Positions 32,184 to 40,965 of a stretch of DNA of 64,000 bases are shown in pieces. Where the stretch lies: the NCBI RefSeq assembly GCF_001571145.1, contig NZ_BCTF01000020.1, positions 1-64,000 on the forward strand, read 5' to 3'. Within the stretch, counting starts at the first letter, position 1. Every line of letters starts with the position of its first letter. The translations under genes and the position numbers were made by a program. The stretch is from Hydrogenophaga flava NBRC 102514. Its GTDB lineage: Bacteria; Pseudomonadota; Gammaproteobacteria; Burkholderiales; Burkholderiaceae_C. The notes under the pieces were generated by a model that saw only the letters and a list, made by a program, of their open reading frames with translations, was not told the origin of the DNA and searched no databases.

Positions 32184-35168
32184 TCAGCCGCGCTTGGCCG
32201 TCAGTTCGTCGGCCACCAACTGCGCGGCCTGCATTTCGGAGCAGCCGTGCTGATCCATCAGGCGGCGACGGTGGGCTTTTTCGTGGCCCTCGGTCATGGC
32301 CAGGGCAATCGGCAGGGCCGGCGGCACGTTGCGAAACAGCGCCTGGTCCGAAGCCGAGATGAGCACGCCCTCGGTGTACTTGGGCGGCTCCTTGCGAGCC
32401 GACTCCATGAGGGCGCGCTGTTCGGGAGTGAGACTGCGAAACCGCGCCACCTCCTCGATCTCGGAGCGGTCCATGGTCAGCAGCATCCAGTATTCGCACA
32501 TCGACAGCACGCGGCTCATGCTGTCGGGGAAGTCCTTAAGGTTCTGCGTGGCCAGCCAGAACCAGATGTTGAGCTTGCGCCACATCTTGGTGCCTTTGGC
32601 GATCTTGGGCCCCAGTAGCTCATTGGTGGTGATCAGGTGCCCCTCGTCGGTGAGCATGATCAGCGGCCGGTCCTCGGCCTGTGCGCGCTCGCCGCGCGAC
32701 TGCACCGAGTCGATCAGGCTGGTGTAGGCCACGGCCAGCGCATCGCCGTAGCCGTCCTGGGTCAGTGTGCCCATCTCCACCAGGGTCACATCGGCATCGG
32801 GCCAGTCCACGCCCTCGCGGTTGAAGAGCTTGCCGCGCAGGCCCTGGGTGAAGCTCATCATGGCCTGACCCATTTCTTCGGCGCGCGCCTGGCGTGCAGG
32901 GGAGAGCGTGGCATCGGCGTGCATGCCCATGAGGGCGATGGCCACGTCGTGCGTCAGCGGGTGCTTGCGGCCGTCGGCTGCGGATCGGGTGGCAGCGCGG
33001 ATGATGGCGTTGGTGATCAGGTATCGGTCGGCGCGGGACATGCGCTCGACCTCCTGCTGCTCGCCACCGGTGATCATCATGATCGCAGCGATCAGCATTT
33101 CTCCCAGCAAATCGCGCTTGTCGGTGCCTTCGTCGTCGGCGTCGGCCTCATCACCACTTGCGGCCGTGGGCTCGCGCTCGATCTCGGCCGGCTTCTTGCC
33201 GTCCAGCAGCGCATCCAGGCTGGCATCGTCGGGCATGCCGGCGTTCTGCCGGGCTTGCTGCTCGGCGGCGCGGTAGGAGGACATCACGTCCTGGTCGCCC
33301 AGCAGCCGGTGGGCGTGGAAGAACGGCGGCAGGGACACGTCCGCCTCGTTGGTCAGCGTCACGCTGTAGGTGGACAGGCCCATGGTCTTGAAGTAGTCCA
33401 TGAGCAGGGAGAAGGAGCGGCCGGCGTCGGCAATGACCAGGCGAGGGCGGTGCACCGCCATGGTCAGCATGGCGATGTAGTTCAAGGTCGCGCTCTTGCC
33501 GGCACCTGTTGGACCCAACACCAGCATGTGGGCGTTCTTCTTGCGGTCGTGCCGGTTGAGCGGATCGACCCACAGGGGTTCGCCGCCCCGGTTCCAGAAC
33601 CACATGCCCGGATGCGGCGTGCCGCGCGAGCGGCCGTAGACCGGCAGCAGGGCGGCGATCTGCGAGGCGAAGGTCAGGCGGGTGCGGCGCAGCTGCTTGG
33701 CATCGAAGGCCGGATCGAAGGCGAAGGGCAGACCCCGGATGAAGCTGTCCAGGGCCACCAGGTCCTGGCGGGCGTCGATGAAGCGCAAGCCAGAAGGCAC
33801 GAGCTGGGCATTGACCTGCGAGATCACGGCGCCCAGCTCCTCGCGGGTGGGGGCCGTGACGTACAGCGTCATGAGCATCGGATATAGCTTGTCGCCCTCG
33901 ATCATGCGCTTGAGCACCTGCACGCATTCCTTGTGCGTCTCCATGGCCAGCGGCGTCTGGGCGCGCGAGGCGTCGCGGATGCGGGCGATGTGCTCGTCCA
34001 GCCGGTGCTGCGGCTCCACGGTCACGGTGATGGAGAGCATGCAGCCGGCCGGCAGCCGGTCAAAGCGCGCAAAGGCTTCCTTCCCCAGGCTGCGCTCGGC
34101 GGTGAAGTGGCCGATGTTCGGGTTGGTGCGCATGCCGTCGAGCGTGAGTGCCTTGACTGGCACGCCATCGAACTCGAACAGGCCCGCCTCGGCATCCGAG
34201 ACGGGTGGGCTCACGCTCAGCAGATCGGCCATGTCCCACCCGAAAACCGGCGCCGCCTCGCGGCCGTCGGCATCGTGTGCGGGGGACTGATCGCCGGGGT
34301 AGGGCAGCTGCTCCAGCAAGTCGCCGGTATGTCGGCTGGCCCAAGGCACCTTGCGATTGAAGAAGGGCAGCAGCCACTCGTAGAACTCGCGCGAGCTGCA
34401 GCGGCGGGCCTGGACGCCCGACTCCTGCAGCGTGGCCATCAAGGTGACCGAAACCGCCTCGATCTGTTGCTGCGCGGGCGAGGGGTCCTCGGATAGGCGG
34501 GTGAAGCGCTTGTAGACCGCGCAGTGCACGCGCCGCTGCTGCCCGCGCCAGGGTTGGCCACTGACCAGGGTGTCGGTGAACAGGCCTTGCGGGCGAGAGA
34601 CCAGGGCCAGGTGCTTCTCGAACTCCTTGAGCACCGCCTGGGTGTAGGGGGAACTCAGGATGGCGTCGCGCCGCTCGGGATACCGCTCGTGCACCTGGGC
34701 GATGTAGTCGCGCAGGTAGGTGTTCAGGCCGCTGATATCTCGGTCGTCGTTGACGAAGAACTGCACGACCCATGGTGTGTCGGTGGACTCGGGCAACGCC
34801 TGCAGGGCCTCCTGCACCTTGCGGGCCTTGTCGATCAGGTAGGCCGGTGCCTGGGCTTCGGTGGGCACCGCACCCAGCTCGAACAGCGCCCCGAGCGTGG
34901 TGCCATCGCCCAGGACGAAGGTCTTGGCATCGGCCTCGTAGCTGACATACGGCAGCAGGTCGGTGAACGAAGGCGGACGCTGGGCCATGCCCTGACGGCG
35001 CCCTACGGTCATGGGCTCACGCGGGGCCGCATCCTTGGGCCCTTGACGGGCAGCGCTGGGCTTCTTCGGCTCCGTACCCGCAGCGCCTGTGGCACCAGCA
35101 CGCCCCTTGGGCATCAGACCCAGGGCCTGGACCACGGACAACAGACCGAGTTTTTGTGTAGCAGCCAT
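32184..35168 (-). CDS. VirB4/TraC-type conjugative transfer ATPase (PFL_4706 type)
   Basis: The motor ATPase of the type IV secretion apparatus, 994 residues from MAATQKLG at 35168 (GAGGG 9 nt upstream; MPSMAAT at 35177 is the alternative). Walker A is VLGPTGAGKSATLNYI near residues 546-560 and Walker B is PLIMLTDEGHLI near 830-840. The N-terminal half is the usual membrane-associated domain (PSFTDLLPYVSYEADAKTFVLGDG). It energises pilus assembly and DNA transfer at the inner membrane. The length fits the G-type VirB4 family. It is preceded by the TIGR03751-like lipoprotein gene. Between the two Walker motifs lies an acidic stretch (SGDEADADDEGTDKRD). Confidence 0.92.
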   Translation of the reverse strand: MAATQKLGLLSVVQALGLMPKGRAGATGAAGTEPKKPSAARQGPKDAAPREPMTVGRRQGMAQRPPSFTDLLPYVSYEADAKTFVLGDGTTLGALFELGAVPTEAQAPAYLIDKARKVQEALQALPESTDTPWVVQFFVNDDRDISGLNTYLRDYIAQVHERYPERRDAILSSPYTQAVLKEFEKHLALVSRPQGLFTDTLVSGQPWRGQQRRVHCAVYKRFTRLSEDPSPAQQQIEAVSVTLMATLQESGVQARRCSSREFYEWLLPFFNRKVPWASRHTGDLLEQLPYPGDQSPAHDADGREAAPVFGWDMADLLSVSPPVSDAEAGLFEFDGVPVKALTLDGMRTNPNIGHFTAERSLGKEAFARFDRLPAGCMLSITVTVEPQHRLDEHIARIRDASRAQTPLAMETHKECVQVLKRMIEGDKLYPMLMTLYVTAPTREELGAVISQVNAQLVPSGLRFIDARQDLVALDSFIRGLPFAFDPAFDAKQLRRTRLTFASQIAALLPVYGRSRGTPHPGMWFWNRGGEPLWVDPLNRHDRKKNAHMLVLGPTGAGKSATLNYIAMLTMAVHRPRLVIADAGRSFSLLMDYFKTMGLSTYSVTLTNEADVSLPPFFHAHRLLGDQDVMSSYRAAEQQARQNAGMPDDASLDALLDGKKPAEIEREPTAASGDEADADDEGTDKRDLLGEMLIAAIMMITGGEQQEVERMSRADRYLITNAIIRAATRSAADGRKHPLTHDVAIALMGMHADATLSPARQARAEEMGQAMMSFTQGLRGKLFNREGVDWPDADVTLVEMGTLTQDGYGDALAVAYTSLIDSVQSRGERAQAEDRPLIMLTDEGHLITTNELLGPKIAKGTKMWRKLNIWFWLATQNLKDFPDSMSRVLSMCEYWMLLTMDRSEIEEVARFRSLTPEQRALMESARKEPPKYTEGVLISASDQALFRNVPPALPIALAMTEGHEKAHRRRLMDQHGCSEMQAAQLVADELTAKRG

Positions 35169-35224
35169 GGACGGCATCCCTCTTGATGGGCGGGTGGTTG
35201 GATTCGGAGAGGACGTTCTGCGGC

Positions 35225-35725
35225 TCAGCGGGACGGGATGAAGCGCTCGCGCGCCTGGCTGTCTTCCTGCTCGATCTCACCGGGCAGGGCGTACTCCACC
35301 GACTCGAACATGGGAAGCACCGTCACGTAGCCGGGCACGGGATACTTGCCCTTGGCCAGGTGGGGGTAGACCACCATCACCAGGTCGGGGTTGGGCACAC
35401 GGGCAAAGCGCTGCTGCGTGGGATTGAGCGGGTCCCAGTACTTGCTCTGACGCGCATCGCGCCCGTCCACCGTGCGTGCGCGGCTGGCCAGTTGCAAGTT
35501 GTCGCGGGCCTGCAGGTTGCGGCCCTGAGCTCCCTGACCCGACTGCTGGTCGCGGTAGACCTCGGTGACCGTGGGACTGCCCTCGGTGGCGCCGATCAGA
35601 GGCGACTCGCGCGGGCCAGCGGCCGAACATGCGGCCAGGACCAGTGGCACCAGCACCGAGAGTGTGAGCAGCGCTGGGCGATGCCAGCGGTGGTGGGTGT
35701 GGCGTGGGGTGTCATTCGAGGCCAT
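35225..35725 (-). CDS. Conjugation-region lipoprotein (TraV/VirB7-like, TIGR03751-like)
   Basis: 166 residues with a basic start, a hydrophobic stretch (ALLTLSVLVPLVLAAC) and a lipobox Cys near residue 33, so it is an outer-membrane lipoprotein. The family pattern is in NLQARDNLQLASRART, and FARVPNPDLVMVVYPHLAKGKYPVPGYVTVLPMFESVEYALPGE near the end. By position between the VirB4-like gene and the VirB10-like gene it plays the VirB7/TraV role of the outer-membrane core. Its start overlaps the end of the upstream gene by 14 bp. Confidence 0.85.
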   Translation of the reverse strand: MASNDTPRHTHHRWHRPALLTLSVLVPLVLAACSAAGPRESPLIGATEGSPTVTEVYRDQQSGQGAQGRNLQARDNLQLASRARTVDGRDARQSKYWDPLNPTQQRFARVPNPDLVMVVYPHLAKGKYPVPGYVTVLPMFESVEYALPGEIEQEDSQARERFIPSR

Positions 35726-37154
35726 GGTTTCCTCCGCGTTGGGCGTTGCTGGTGTTCTGGGCGCGGTGCGCGATCTTTCGGGCGGCGACGGCCTTGTCCA
35801 GGCGCAGCTCCTGATCCAGGTGGATCACCACCTCGTGGCCCGAGGGGGTGACCACCGCGTCGAAGGAGTTCTTCAGGCGCGAGAGCAGCCAGGCCGTGAA
35901 CTCGTCGGTGGCGCCGCTGACGGCCTGGCCCATGACGTAGCGGCTGGTATCGGTGATCTGGGTGGTGGTCGAGCCCAGGGCGTTCTGGGTTACCAACTTG
36001 GCGGCATCGGCGTAGGCCTGGCCTGCCACTCCCAGGGTCTTGGCACCGATGATGTCGGTCAGGTACGCTGGCGCGTTGGTGACGAACTTGCCGACGATGC
36101 AGGGGTTGCCGCGCGGGTCGCTGATGAAGCCCAGGTCGCCGCTCGATCCGGCCGCCGTTCCGCGACCGCGCGAGGAGACGGTGCGGATGGTGCCGTCGTT
36201 GAACATGAAGGTGGCCGAGCGGATCTTGCCCTCGGAGCAGGACAGCGCCATGTCGCCGATGGCCACACCGGTGAGGATCATGCCGGCGATGTCCTCGGGC
36301 AGCTCCCAGCCATTGGCCGCGAGGTTCTCGCGCCCGACGATCAGCTTGAACTGCATCGGATCGGTCACCCGGCCGTCAATCGGCACCCGGCCGATGATGG
36401 CGGTCATGGCCTTTGCACCCACCAGCGTCGAGTTCTCGGGCAGCGTGAAGTAGGCCTCGTCCTGTTCTGCCTCGGCGGCACCTGCCGCGCCCCCGGTGGC
36501 CGCGCCACCTGCAACTGCCGGTTCTGTGCCGGTGCGGGCGCTGGCGTTGGTGCGCACGTAGCGCGTCGAGGGAGGTCCCTGATTACGGTTGCGCGTGTCC
36601 TCGAAGGCCGCGTAGCCCATGGGCGCCACGGTCTTGTAGGCCACGGCGCCCGGCGCCGCCTCCTGCTCGCCCAGGTTCAGGTCCGCAGTGATGGGCGCTG
36701 CGACACCACCATTGACCGTGCGACCGACCTGCGAACCTGGCGCAGGGCGCGACGTGGGCAGGGTGGGCAAAGCGCCCAGCAGCGATTCAGCGGCCTGGCC
36801 AGCAGCGTCCACGGTCGCCCCGAACTCCCCGTCTTTCTGGCCAGACCCCGCGCTTGGGCGCGCTGCGCCGCGCCGGGCCGCTTCCTCTTCGAGCTTCTTG
36901 TTGCGCTCGACGATGTCGGCCACTTGCTTGCGCAACTCGGCGTTGCTGGCCACCACCGTGGCCAGGGTCTCGCCCGCGTTGTCGTTGTCGGCGCCTTTGG
37001 TGGGCGGCAGCTCGCTGGGCTGGGGCACCGCCTTCATGGGTGCAGCGGGTGCGCCGCCCTGCGAGCCGCTGAACTGCTGGTACAGGATGACCCCCACGAT
37101 CAGCAGGGAGAGCACGCCCAGGACGGGCAGCAAGGTGTTCTGTTTGATGGCCAT
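35712..37154 (-). CDS. VirB10/TraB-like core protein (PFL_4705 type, TIGR03752-like)
   Basis: 480 residues. A single hydrophobic helix near the start (LLPVLGVLSLLIVGVILYQQF), then a proline-rich and coiled-coil region (ASNAELRKQVADIVERNKKLEEEAARRG), then a globular C-terminal part (MTAIIGRVPIDGRVTDPMQFKLIVGRENLAANGWELP and AEGMILTGVAIGDMALSCSEGKIRS-like). This matches the TraB/VirB10 plan, a core protein spanning from inner to outer membrane. It is co-transcribed with the lipoprotein (overlap 14 bp) and follows the TraK-like gene. The family name is from memory of this ICE class. Confidence 0.85.
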   Translation of the reverse strand: MAIKQNTLLPVLGVLSLLIVGVILYQQFSGSQGGAPAAPMKAVPQPSELPPTKGADNDNAGETLATVVASNAELRKQVADIVERNKKLEEEAARRGAARPSAGSGQKDGEFGATVDAAGQAAESLLGALPTLPTSRPAPGSQVGRTVNGGVAAPITADLNLGEQEAAPGAVAYKTVAPMGYAAFEDTRNRNQGPPSTRYVRTNASARTGTEPAVAGGAATGGAAGAAEAEQDEAYFTLPENSTLVGAKAMTAIIGRVPIDGRVTDPMQFKLIVGRENLAANGWELPEDIAGMILTGVAIGDMALSCSEGKIRSATFMFNDGTIRTVSSRGRGTAAGSSGDLGFISDPRGNPCIVGKFVTNAPAYLTDIIGAKTLGVAGQAYADAAKLVTQNALGSTTTQITDTSRYVMGQAVSGATDEFTAWLLSRLKNSFDAVVTPSGHEVVIHLDQELRLDKAVAARKIAHRAQNTSNAQRGGNHGLE

Positions 37155-37169
37155 GAACAGTTCCTCCGC

Positions 37170-38303
37170 TCAGAGACAGGCGTCAAAGGCACGGTCGCAG
37201 ATCAGGTACAGCGCCGTGGTGTCCGTCTCGCTGCCAGCGGGACCGATGCGCCCGTGCTGCGCGGTCACTGCGAGCCAGCGCCCACGCAGGTGCTCCAGTG
37301 GCAGCTCGAAGGGCTGAGTCGACTTGTTGGTCACGCGAACCGCCGTGACATACAGGCCGGCCGAGCGCCACTGACCCAGCGGCACTGTCTCGACCAAGCC
37401 ACCGCGAACCAAGCCGGGTACCGGTTTGGTGCTGACCTGCACCTGAGAGATGCCGGGCCGCGTGGTGGCCAGGCGACGTGGCGCATACAGCATGCGGGAG
37501 GCAAAGCGCGTGAGTTCGACCATGTCCGCAGCCGGTGGGCCGGCCTCGGTGGCCGCTGCTGCGCCGACAGACGCCTCACGGCTGCCGGATCGGTCCAGGA
37601 AAACCTCCAGTTCGGCGCTGGCGCCCGAGGTCTGGGCATTGGCCACCAGGTCCAGCGGGATCTGCCGTCCACCGTCGATCAGCTCGGCCACGATGCGGAT
37701 TTTGGCGAAGGGCACCAGCGCGGTGACATAGATGGTGCGGTCGATGGCCTCCACGCGAGCCACCGACTCGATGTCGGCGGGCACATGTAGGGCGGCAGGG
37801 CCGGGGAGCGTGATCAAGCGCTCGCGCTGGACCGGCAGGCCGACCCGCACGGGCTGCCGGTTGAAGACCGCCCGCTCCACACCGGGGCGATCCGACGGCG
37901 CAGCAGCGCCGGACGATGCTGCCGCGCGGTTGGCATTCTTGGTAGCTGGCTTGGCCTTGGGGGTGGGCGCGGCCTGGTTCGAAGACGCAGGCGTTCCCGA
38001 GTCGCGGGCCGCAGCGGCCGCGCGCGCGGCCACGCCCTGGGGCATGGGAGCGGGTGAAGCGCCGGCAGCGACGGCGCCGGCCTGTCCCAGATCCACCTCG
38101 GCGACCACGGGAGGGGAGGCGGTGCTCGATGCCGGTACCGGCTTCTGGCCTGCAGCAGGCAGGGCGATCAGCGGTGGCTGGGTCGCAGCAGGCGCGATGT
38201 CCTGCACCTGCTGCGCCAGCGACGGCACGGCTGCGAACACGGCCAGCGCCGCCAGGCTGACGCGCAGGACATGGCCCGCAAGGGTTGGGGTGTGATCAGA
38301 CAT
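37170..38303 (-). CDS. VirB9/TraK-like secretin-associated protein (PFL_4704 type)
   Basis: 377 residues from MSDHTPTLAG at 38303; the longer frame to 38462 overlaps the previous gene. Signal peptide ends near SLAQQV. The N-terminal part is very rich in Ala and Pro (linker, residues 30-160), followed by a beta-rich domain (FNRQPVRVGLPVQRERLITLPGPAALHVP, YVTALVPFAKIRIVAELIDGGRQIPLDLVA) that fits the VirB9/TraK role in the outer-membrane core. The C-terminal part has LYVTAVRVTNKSTQPFELPLEHLRGRW. It lies between the VirB8-like and VirB10-like genes, the expected order. Confidence 0.82.
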   Translation of the reverse strand: MSDHTPTLAGHVLRVSLAALAVFAAVPSLAQQVQDIAPAATQPPLIALPAAGQKPVPASSTASPPVVAEVDLGQAGAVAAGASPAPMPQGVAARAAAAARDSGTPASSNQAAPTPKAKPATKNANRAAASSGAAAPSDRPGVERAVFNRQPVRVGLPVQRERLITLPGPAALHVPADIESVARVEAIDRTIYVTALVPFAKIRIVAELIDGGRQIPLDLVANAQTSGASAELEVFLDRSGSREASVGAAAATEAGPPAADMVELTRFASRMLYAPRRLATTRPGISQVQVSTKPVPGLVRGGLVETVPLGQWRSAGLYVTAVRVTNKSTQPFELPLEHLRGRWLAVTAQHGRIGPAGSETDTTALYLICDRAFDACL

Positions 38304-38355
38304 GGGTCGTCCTTTGGGTGGAATGGCCTGCTGCAGCGCAGAGGGGGATGGCGTT

Positions 38356-39165
38356 TCATCGGCTCGATGCCGGTGCGGAGGGGGTGGTTGCTGGCGCACC
38401 GGTCGCGGTGTTGGCGCTTTCGGCAGCGAGCGGTGTCGTGGTCGGCGATGGCGACACCGCAATCGGTGCCTGGGCGCTGATCGCTGGCAGTGCTGCAGGG
38501 GTCAGTCCCTGAGCGGCGCCGATGGCGCTGTCCTTGATGTCCAGCCGGGCGGGCGCGGCAGAGCCGAAACAGTCCACGGCCAGCCTGAACGGGTTGCGCT
38601 CGCGGTCGACGTCGTAGCGCACCACGCGAACGGGATAGCGGATGAAGGCGTCCTTGACCGCCTGGCCTCGGAAAGTCTCGGTCACCTGCATGTCCAGCAG
38701 TACGGTCCAGGCCGAGGGACCTTCACCGATCACCCGGTTGTCCTGGAATCCCAGGCCGGGAATTTCGCTGATCTGACGCGTGCGCTGGTGCAGCTCGCCA
38801 GCCCGGTTGCGGTTGTCGATGTCACCCTGCAACTGCGCCTGGCAGCGCGGAGTCAGATAGGACTGGAAGTCGTAGATCTGCTTGCCGTAGTCCTTGCCGC
38901 CATCGCTCTGCCAGCGGTTGACCTGCTGCCAGACGTAGTAGGCGAAGCTGTACACGTTGGGGTTGGGCACGGGCGCCACGCCACCGGTGACCGACACGCG
39001 CTCCCCGGCGCGCAGGTCAGGGTTGATGTGCAGGTCGATCTGGCGCGGCCTGGCCCACAGCAGGGCCATCCCGACGACGGCCACCAGGCCGATCACCACG
39101 AGAGCCCGGAACAGGCGGGCGTTGTGGGCGCGTTCGGCGGCAAGGGCATCAAGGTATCTGGACAT
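38356..39165 (-). CDS. VirB8/TraE-like protein (PFL_4703 type, TIGR03746-like)
   Basis: 269 residues. An N-terminal cytoplasmic tip (MSRYLDALAAERAHNARLF), one membrane helix (RALVVIGLVAVVGMALLWA), and a periplasmic domain with VYSFAYYVWQQVNRWQSDGGKDY, SEIPGLGFQDNRVIGEGPSAWTV and RYPVRVVRYDVDRERNPFRLAVDCFG. This is the VirB8-like scaffold of the inner-membrane complex. The C-terminal 40 residues are Ala/Thr/Pro-rich, an extension of low complexity. It is between the TraL-like gene and the TraK-like gene. Confidence 0.85.
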   Translation of the reverse strand: MSRYLDALAAERAHNARLFRALVVIGLVAVVGMALLWARPRQIDLHINPDLRAGERVSVTGGVAPVPNPNVYSFAYYVWQQVNRWQSDGGKDYGKQIYDFQSYLTPRCQAQLQGDIDNRNRAGELHQRTRQISEIPGLGFQDNRVIGEGPSAWTVLLDMQVTETFRGQAVKDAFIRYPVRVVRYDVDRERNPFRLAVDCFGSAAPARLDIKDSAIGAAQGLTPAALPAISAQAPIAVSPSPTTTPLAAESANTATGAPATTPSAPASSR

Positions 39166-39188
39166 GGTGATCGGCTCGTTGATAAAAC

Positions 39189-39686
39189 TCAGGATTCATG
39201 GGGCGTGCGGCGCAGCCGCGCCAGTCGGCGCCAGAGGGAACGGCCGGCCTGTGGGTCCAGGGGGTGACTCAGCGAGAACGGCAGAGAGCGACCCAGCGAC
39301 CACTGCCCGTGGTGGGTGAGAAAGCGGCTCTTGCTCAGTCCCTTGCGCGCAATCCACAGGTGCAGCGCCTGGGTGTAGTAGCCGTCGGGCCGACCGCGCT
39401 TAAGGTCCTGCAGCTTGGCCGATCCGAACCACAGGGCGGCAATCGGCCCGAAGATGGCCGGCAGCAGCATCAGCTGCCACAGGCCCGTGAACAGCAGCAA
39501 CACCAAACCCAGGAGCAAGCAGACGGGAATGGAGATCGCCGCCATGACCTTGGCCTCGGTCACCGTCATGCCGCGAAGCACGGACGGTTCCACGTTGACG
39601 CGGTGGGTCAGTGGCACCCGCTCGAACGCATGGCTGCGCTCGGCGCTGCGCTGGGTGTCGTCGGACGCCGTCGGTGTGCCGCTCAT
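39189..39686 (-). CDS. VirB3/TraL-like membrane protein (TIGR03750-like, DUF3487)
   Basis: 165 residues with a long N-terminal tail, then VEPSVLRGMTVTEAKVMAAISIPVCLLLGLVLLLFTGLWQLMLLPAIFGPIAALWFGS, two close membrane helices, and a basic C-terminus containing RGRPDGYYTQALHLWIARKGL. This is the TraL/VirB3-type small inner-membrane protein that works with the VirB4 ATPase. The family name is from memory of this operon type. It is preceded by the pilin-like gene, and separated by 23 bp from the VirB8-like gene. Confidence 0.85.
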   Translation of the reverse strand: MSGTPTASDDTQRSAERSHAFERVPLTHRVNVEPSVLRGMTVTEAKVMAAISIPVCLLLGLVLLLFTGLWQLMLLPAIFGPIAALWFGSAKLQDLKRGRPDGYYTQALHLWIARKGLSKSRFLTHHGQWSLGRSLPFSLSHPLDPQAGRSLWRRLARLRRTPHES

Positions 39687-39734
39687 GACCTGTTCCCTTG
39701 CTTGAACCTGGATGTGATTTGCTGCGCGGGACGG

Positions 39735-40157
39735 TCAGGTCTGCCCGATTACCTGGAAGGCGTAGGTCACCAGGATCACGAGGAACACCGTGAGGATCAT
39801 CCCCATGATGAAATACTCCTTGAGGTCGGCGATCTGCGCGCGGCCGGCCGTGTACTCGCGCCACTTGGACAGCGCACCGCCGACCACGTAGAGAAAGCCC
39901 AGGGCGACCAGCACCAGGCCGAGGATGGCCATACCCGCCTTGAAGTAGGCGCTCATGGCGCACATCCAGTCGCCAGCGGCGCAGGTGGCGCCGTTCATGT
40001 CCGTTCCGGGGGTGGGCATGGTGGGCAGCGCGGCCAGGGCCGGGCTGCACATCACGGCCACGACCGGTGCCAGCGCCCAGCGCTGCAGGCAGTCGCCCAA
40101 GTGTTTGAACCCTGCGGCAGCGGCCTGCCGGGCGGGTGGGTGTTGACGCTGGGTCAT
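39735..40157 (-). CDS. Pilin-like protein (PFL_4702 type, DUF2976)
   Basis: 140 residues. A signal/leader stretch of about 45 residues (RWALAPVVAVMCSPALAALP) is followed by a short hydrophilic part with cysteines (GATCAAGDWMCAMSAYF) and two membrane helices (GMAILGLVLVALGFLYVVGGAL, FIMGMILTVFLVILVTYAFQVIG). This matches the small hydrophobic pilin-type subunit of G-type conjugation systems. It is predicted to be processed and inserted in the inner membrane before pilus assembly. It lies between the DUF3262 gene and the TraL-like gene. Confidence 0.82.
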   Translation of the reverse strand: MTQRQHPPARQAAAAGFKHLGDCLQRWALAPVVAVMCSPALAALPTMPTPGTDMNGATCAAGDWMCAMSAYFKAGMAILGLVLVALGFLYVVGGALSKWREYTAGRAQIADLKEYFIMGMILTVFLVILVTYAFQVIGQT

Positions 40158-40233
40158 GGGTGTGCTCCTTGAAGTTGAAGAGGTGATGGATGAGGGAAGG
40201 AAAACCGGTGGATGGGTCAGAACATCACTCGCG

Positions 40234-40467
40234 TCACCGGAACACCGCGAAGAACAGAACCGCCAGGATCACCATCACCTTCAGCGCCGACCAGGTGGCC
40301 GACATCAGCGAGGCACGCTCTTCCTTGTAGGCGTTGAAGATGGCCAACATGGCCCAGGCGAAGACCAGCAGGATCACGCCGCTGGCAATGAGCTGGACCG
40401 TGGTCCGCAGGGCGGTGGGCGAGACACCCGATCCCGCCTCGAATGCCAGACTCGTCGTGGGGTCCAT
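40234..40467 (-). CDS. DUF3262 small membrane protein (PFL_4701 type, TIGR03758-like)
   Basis: 77 residues from the ATG at 40467; the longer frame to 40563 is a shadow. Two hydrophobic segments (LIASGVILLVFAWAMLAIF and ALKVMVILAVLFFAVFR) around NAYKEERASLMSA, with the start AFEAGSGVSPTALRTTVQL. It is the PFL_4701-type member, a possible pilin-like or TraQ-like helper. A similar sequence forms the C-terminal part of the transglycosylase fusion at 5502-6431. It is between the RAQPRD gene and the pilin-like gene. Confidence 0.85.
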   Translation of the reverse strand: MDPTTSLAFEAGSGVSPTALRTTVQLIASGVILLVFAWAMLAIFNAYKEERASLMSATWSALKVMVILAVLFFAVFR

Positions 40468-40501
40468 GCAGCAGCTCCTGAGGGAAATAGGGCGGATGGG
40501 C

Positions 40502-40861
40502 TCACTGGCGGTAGTCGCCACGCAGCGGGGGCACCGGACGCGGCTGGCGCGGCGCATCCACATGGGAGGTGATGCCCTCTCGCAACTGGCCCAGGTCGCG
40601 TAGCAGCCAGTCGTATCGGAACTTCACCCGCTCGCCCGTGGGCGCAGTCTGAGCGGCTTCGGAGACCATGACCTGCACGCGCTCGATCTCCGAGGCGATG
40701 CGCGCCAGGTTCTCGCGCTCGGTGTCGGCGTCGCCCGCCTGGGCGTTGGTGGCGCTCAGCGCCACATAGAGCACGGCGAGCACCCAGCTGCGGCGCACGC
40801 GCGAGCCTGGTGTGGCCTGTTGGGGCGACTGGAACCGGTGCTTGGAAACAGTGGTGTTCAT
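40502..40861 (-). CDS. RAQPRD-family ICE protein (TIGR01690-like)
   Basis: 119 residues from MNTTVSKHR at 40861, behind AAGGAG. A signal peptide (RSWVLAVLYVALSATNAQAG) precedes an acidic helical mature part: DTERENLARIASEIERVQVMVSEAAQT, then RYDWLLRDLGQLREGI, ending in PRQPRPVPPLRGDYRQ. The helical arrangement and proline-rich end fit the family named after its RAQPRD motif, here written RQPRP. It is a periplasmic component of unknown role in this transfer class. It lies between the membrane protein gene and the DUF3262 gene. Confidence 0.8.
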   Translation of the reverse strand: MNTTVSKHRFQSPQQATPGSRVRRSWVLAVLYVALSATNAQAGDADTERENLARIASEIERVQVMVSEAAQTAPTGERVKFRYDWLLRDLGQLREGITSHVDAPRQPRPVPPLRGDYRQ

Positions 40862-40965
40862 CGGGACTCCTTGGGGTGAAACAGGGGTGCTCTGCGCGGC
40901 GCCGGGCTCGAAGAGCGACGGGATGCAGTGCGACGTGATTCGGTGGGCTGGGTAGCTGGGCAGCA

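Noticed and set aside
35565-37790. 741-residue plus-strand open frame
   Set aside because: Exact antisense to the VirB10- and VirB9-like genes; the translation is low-complexity without recognisable motifs.
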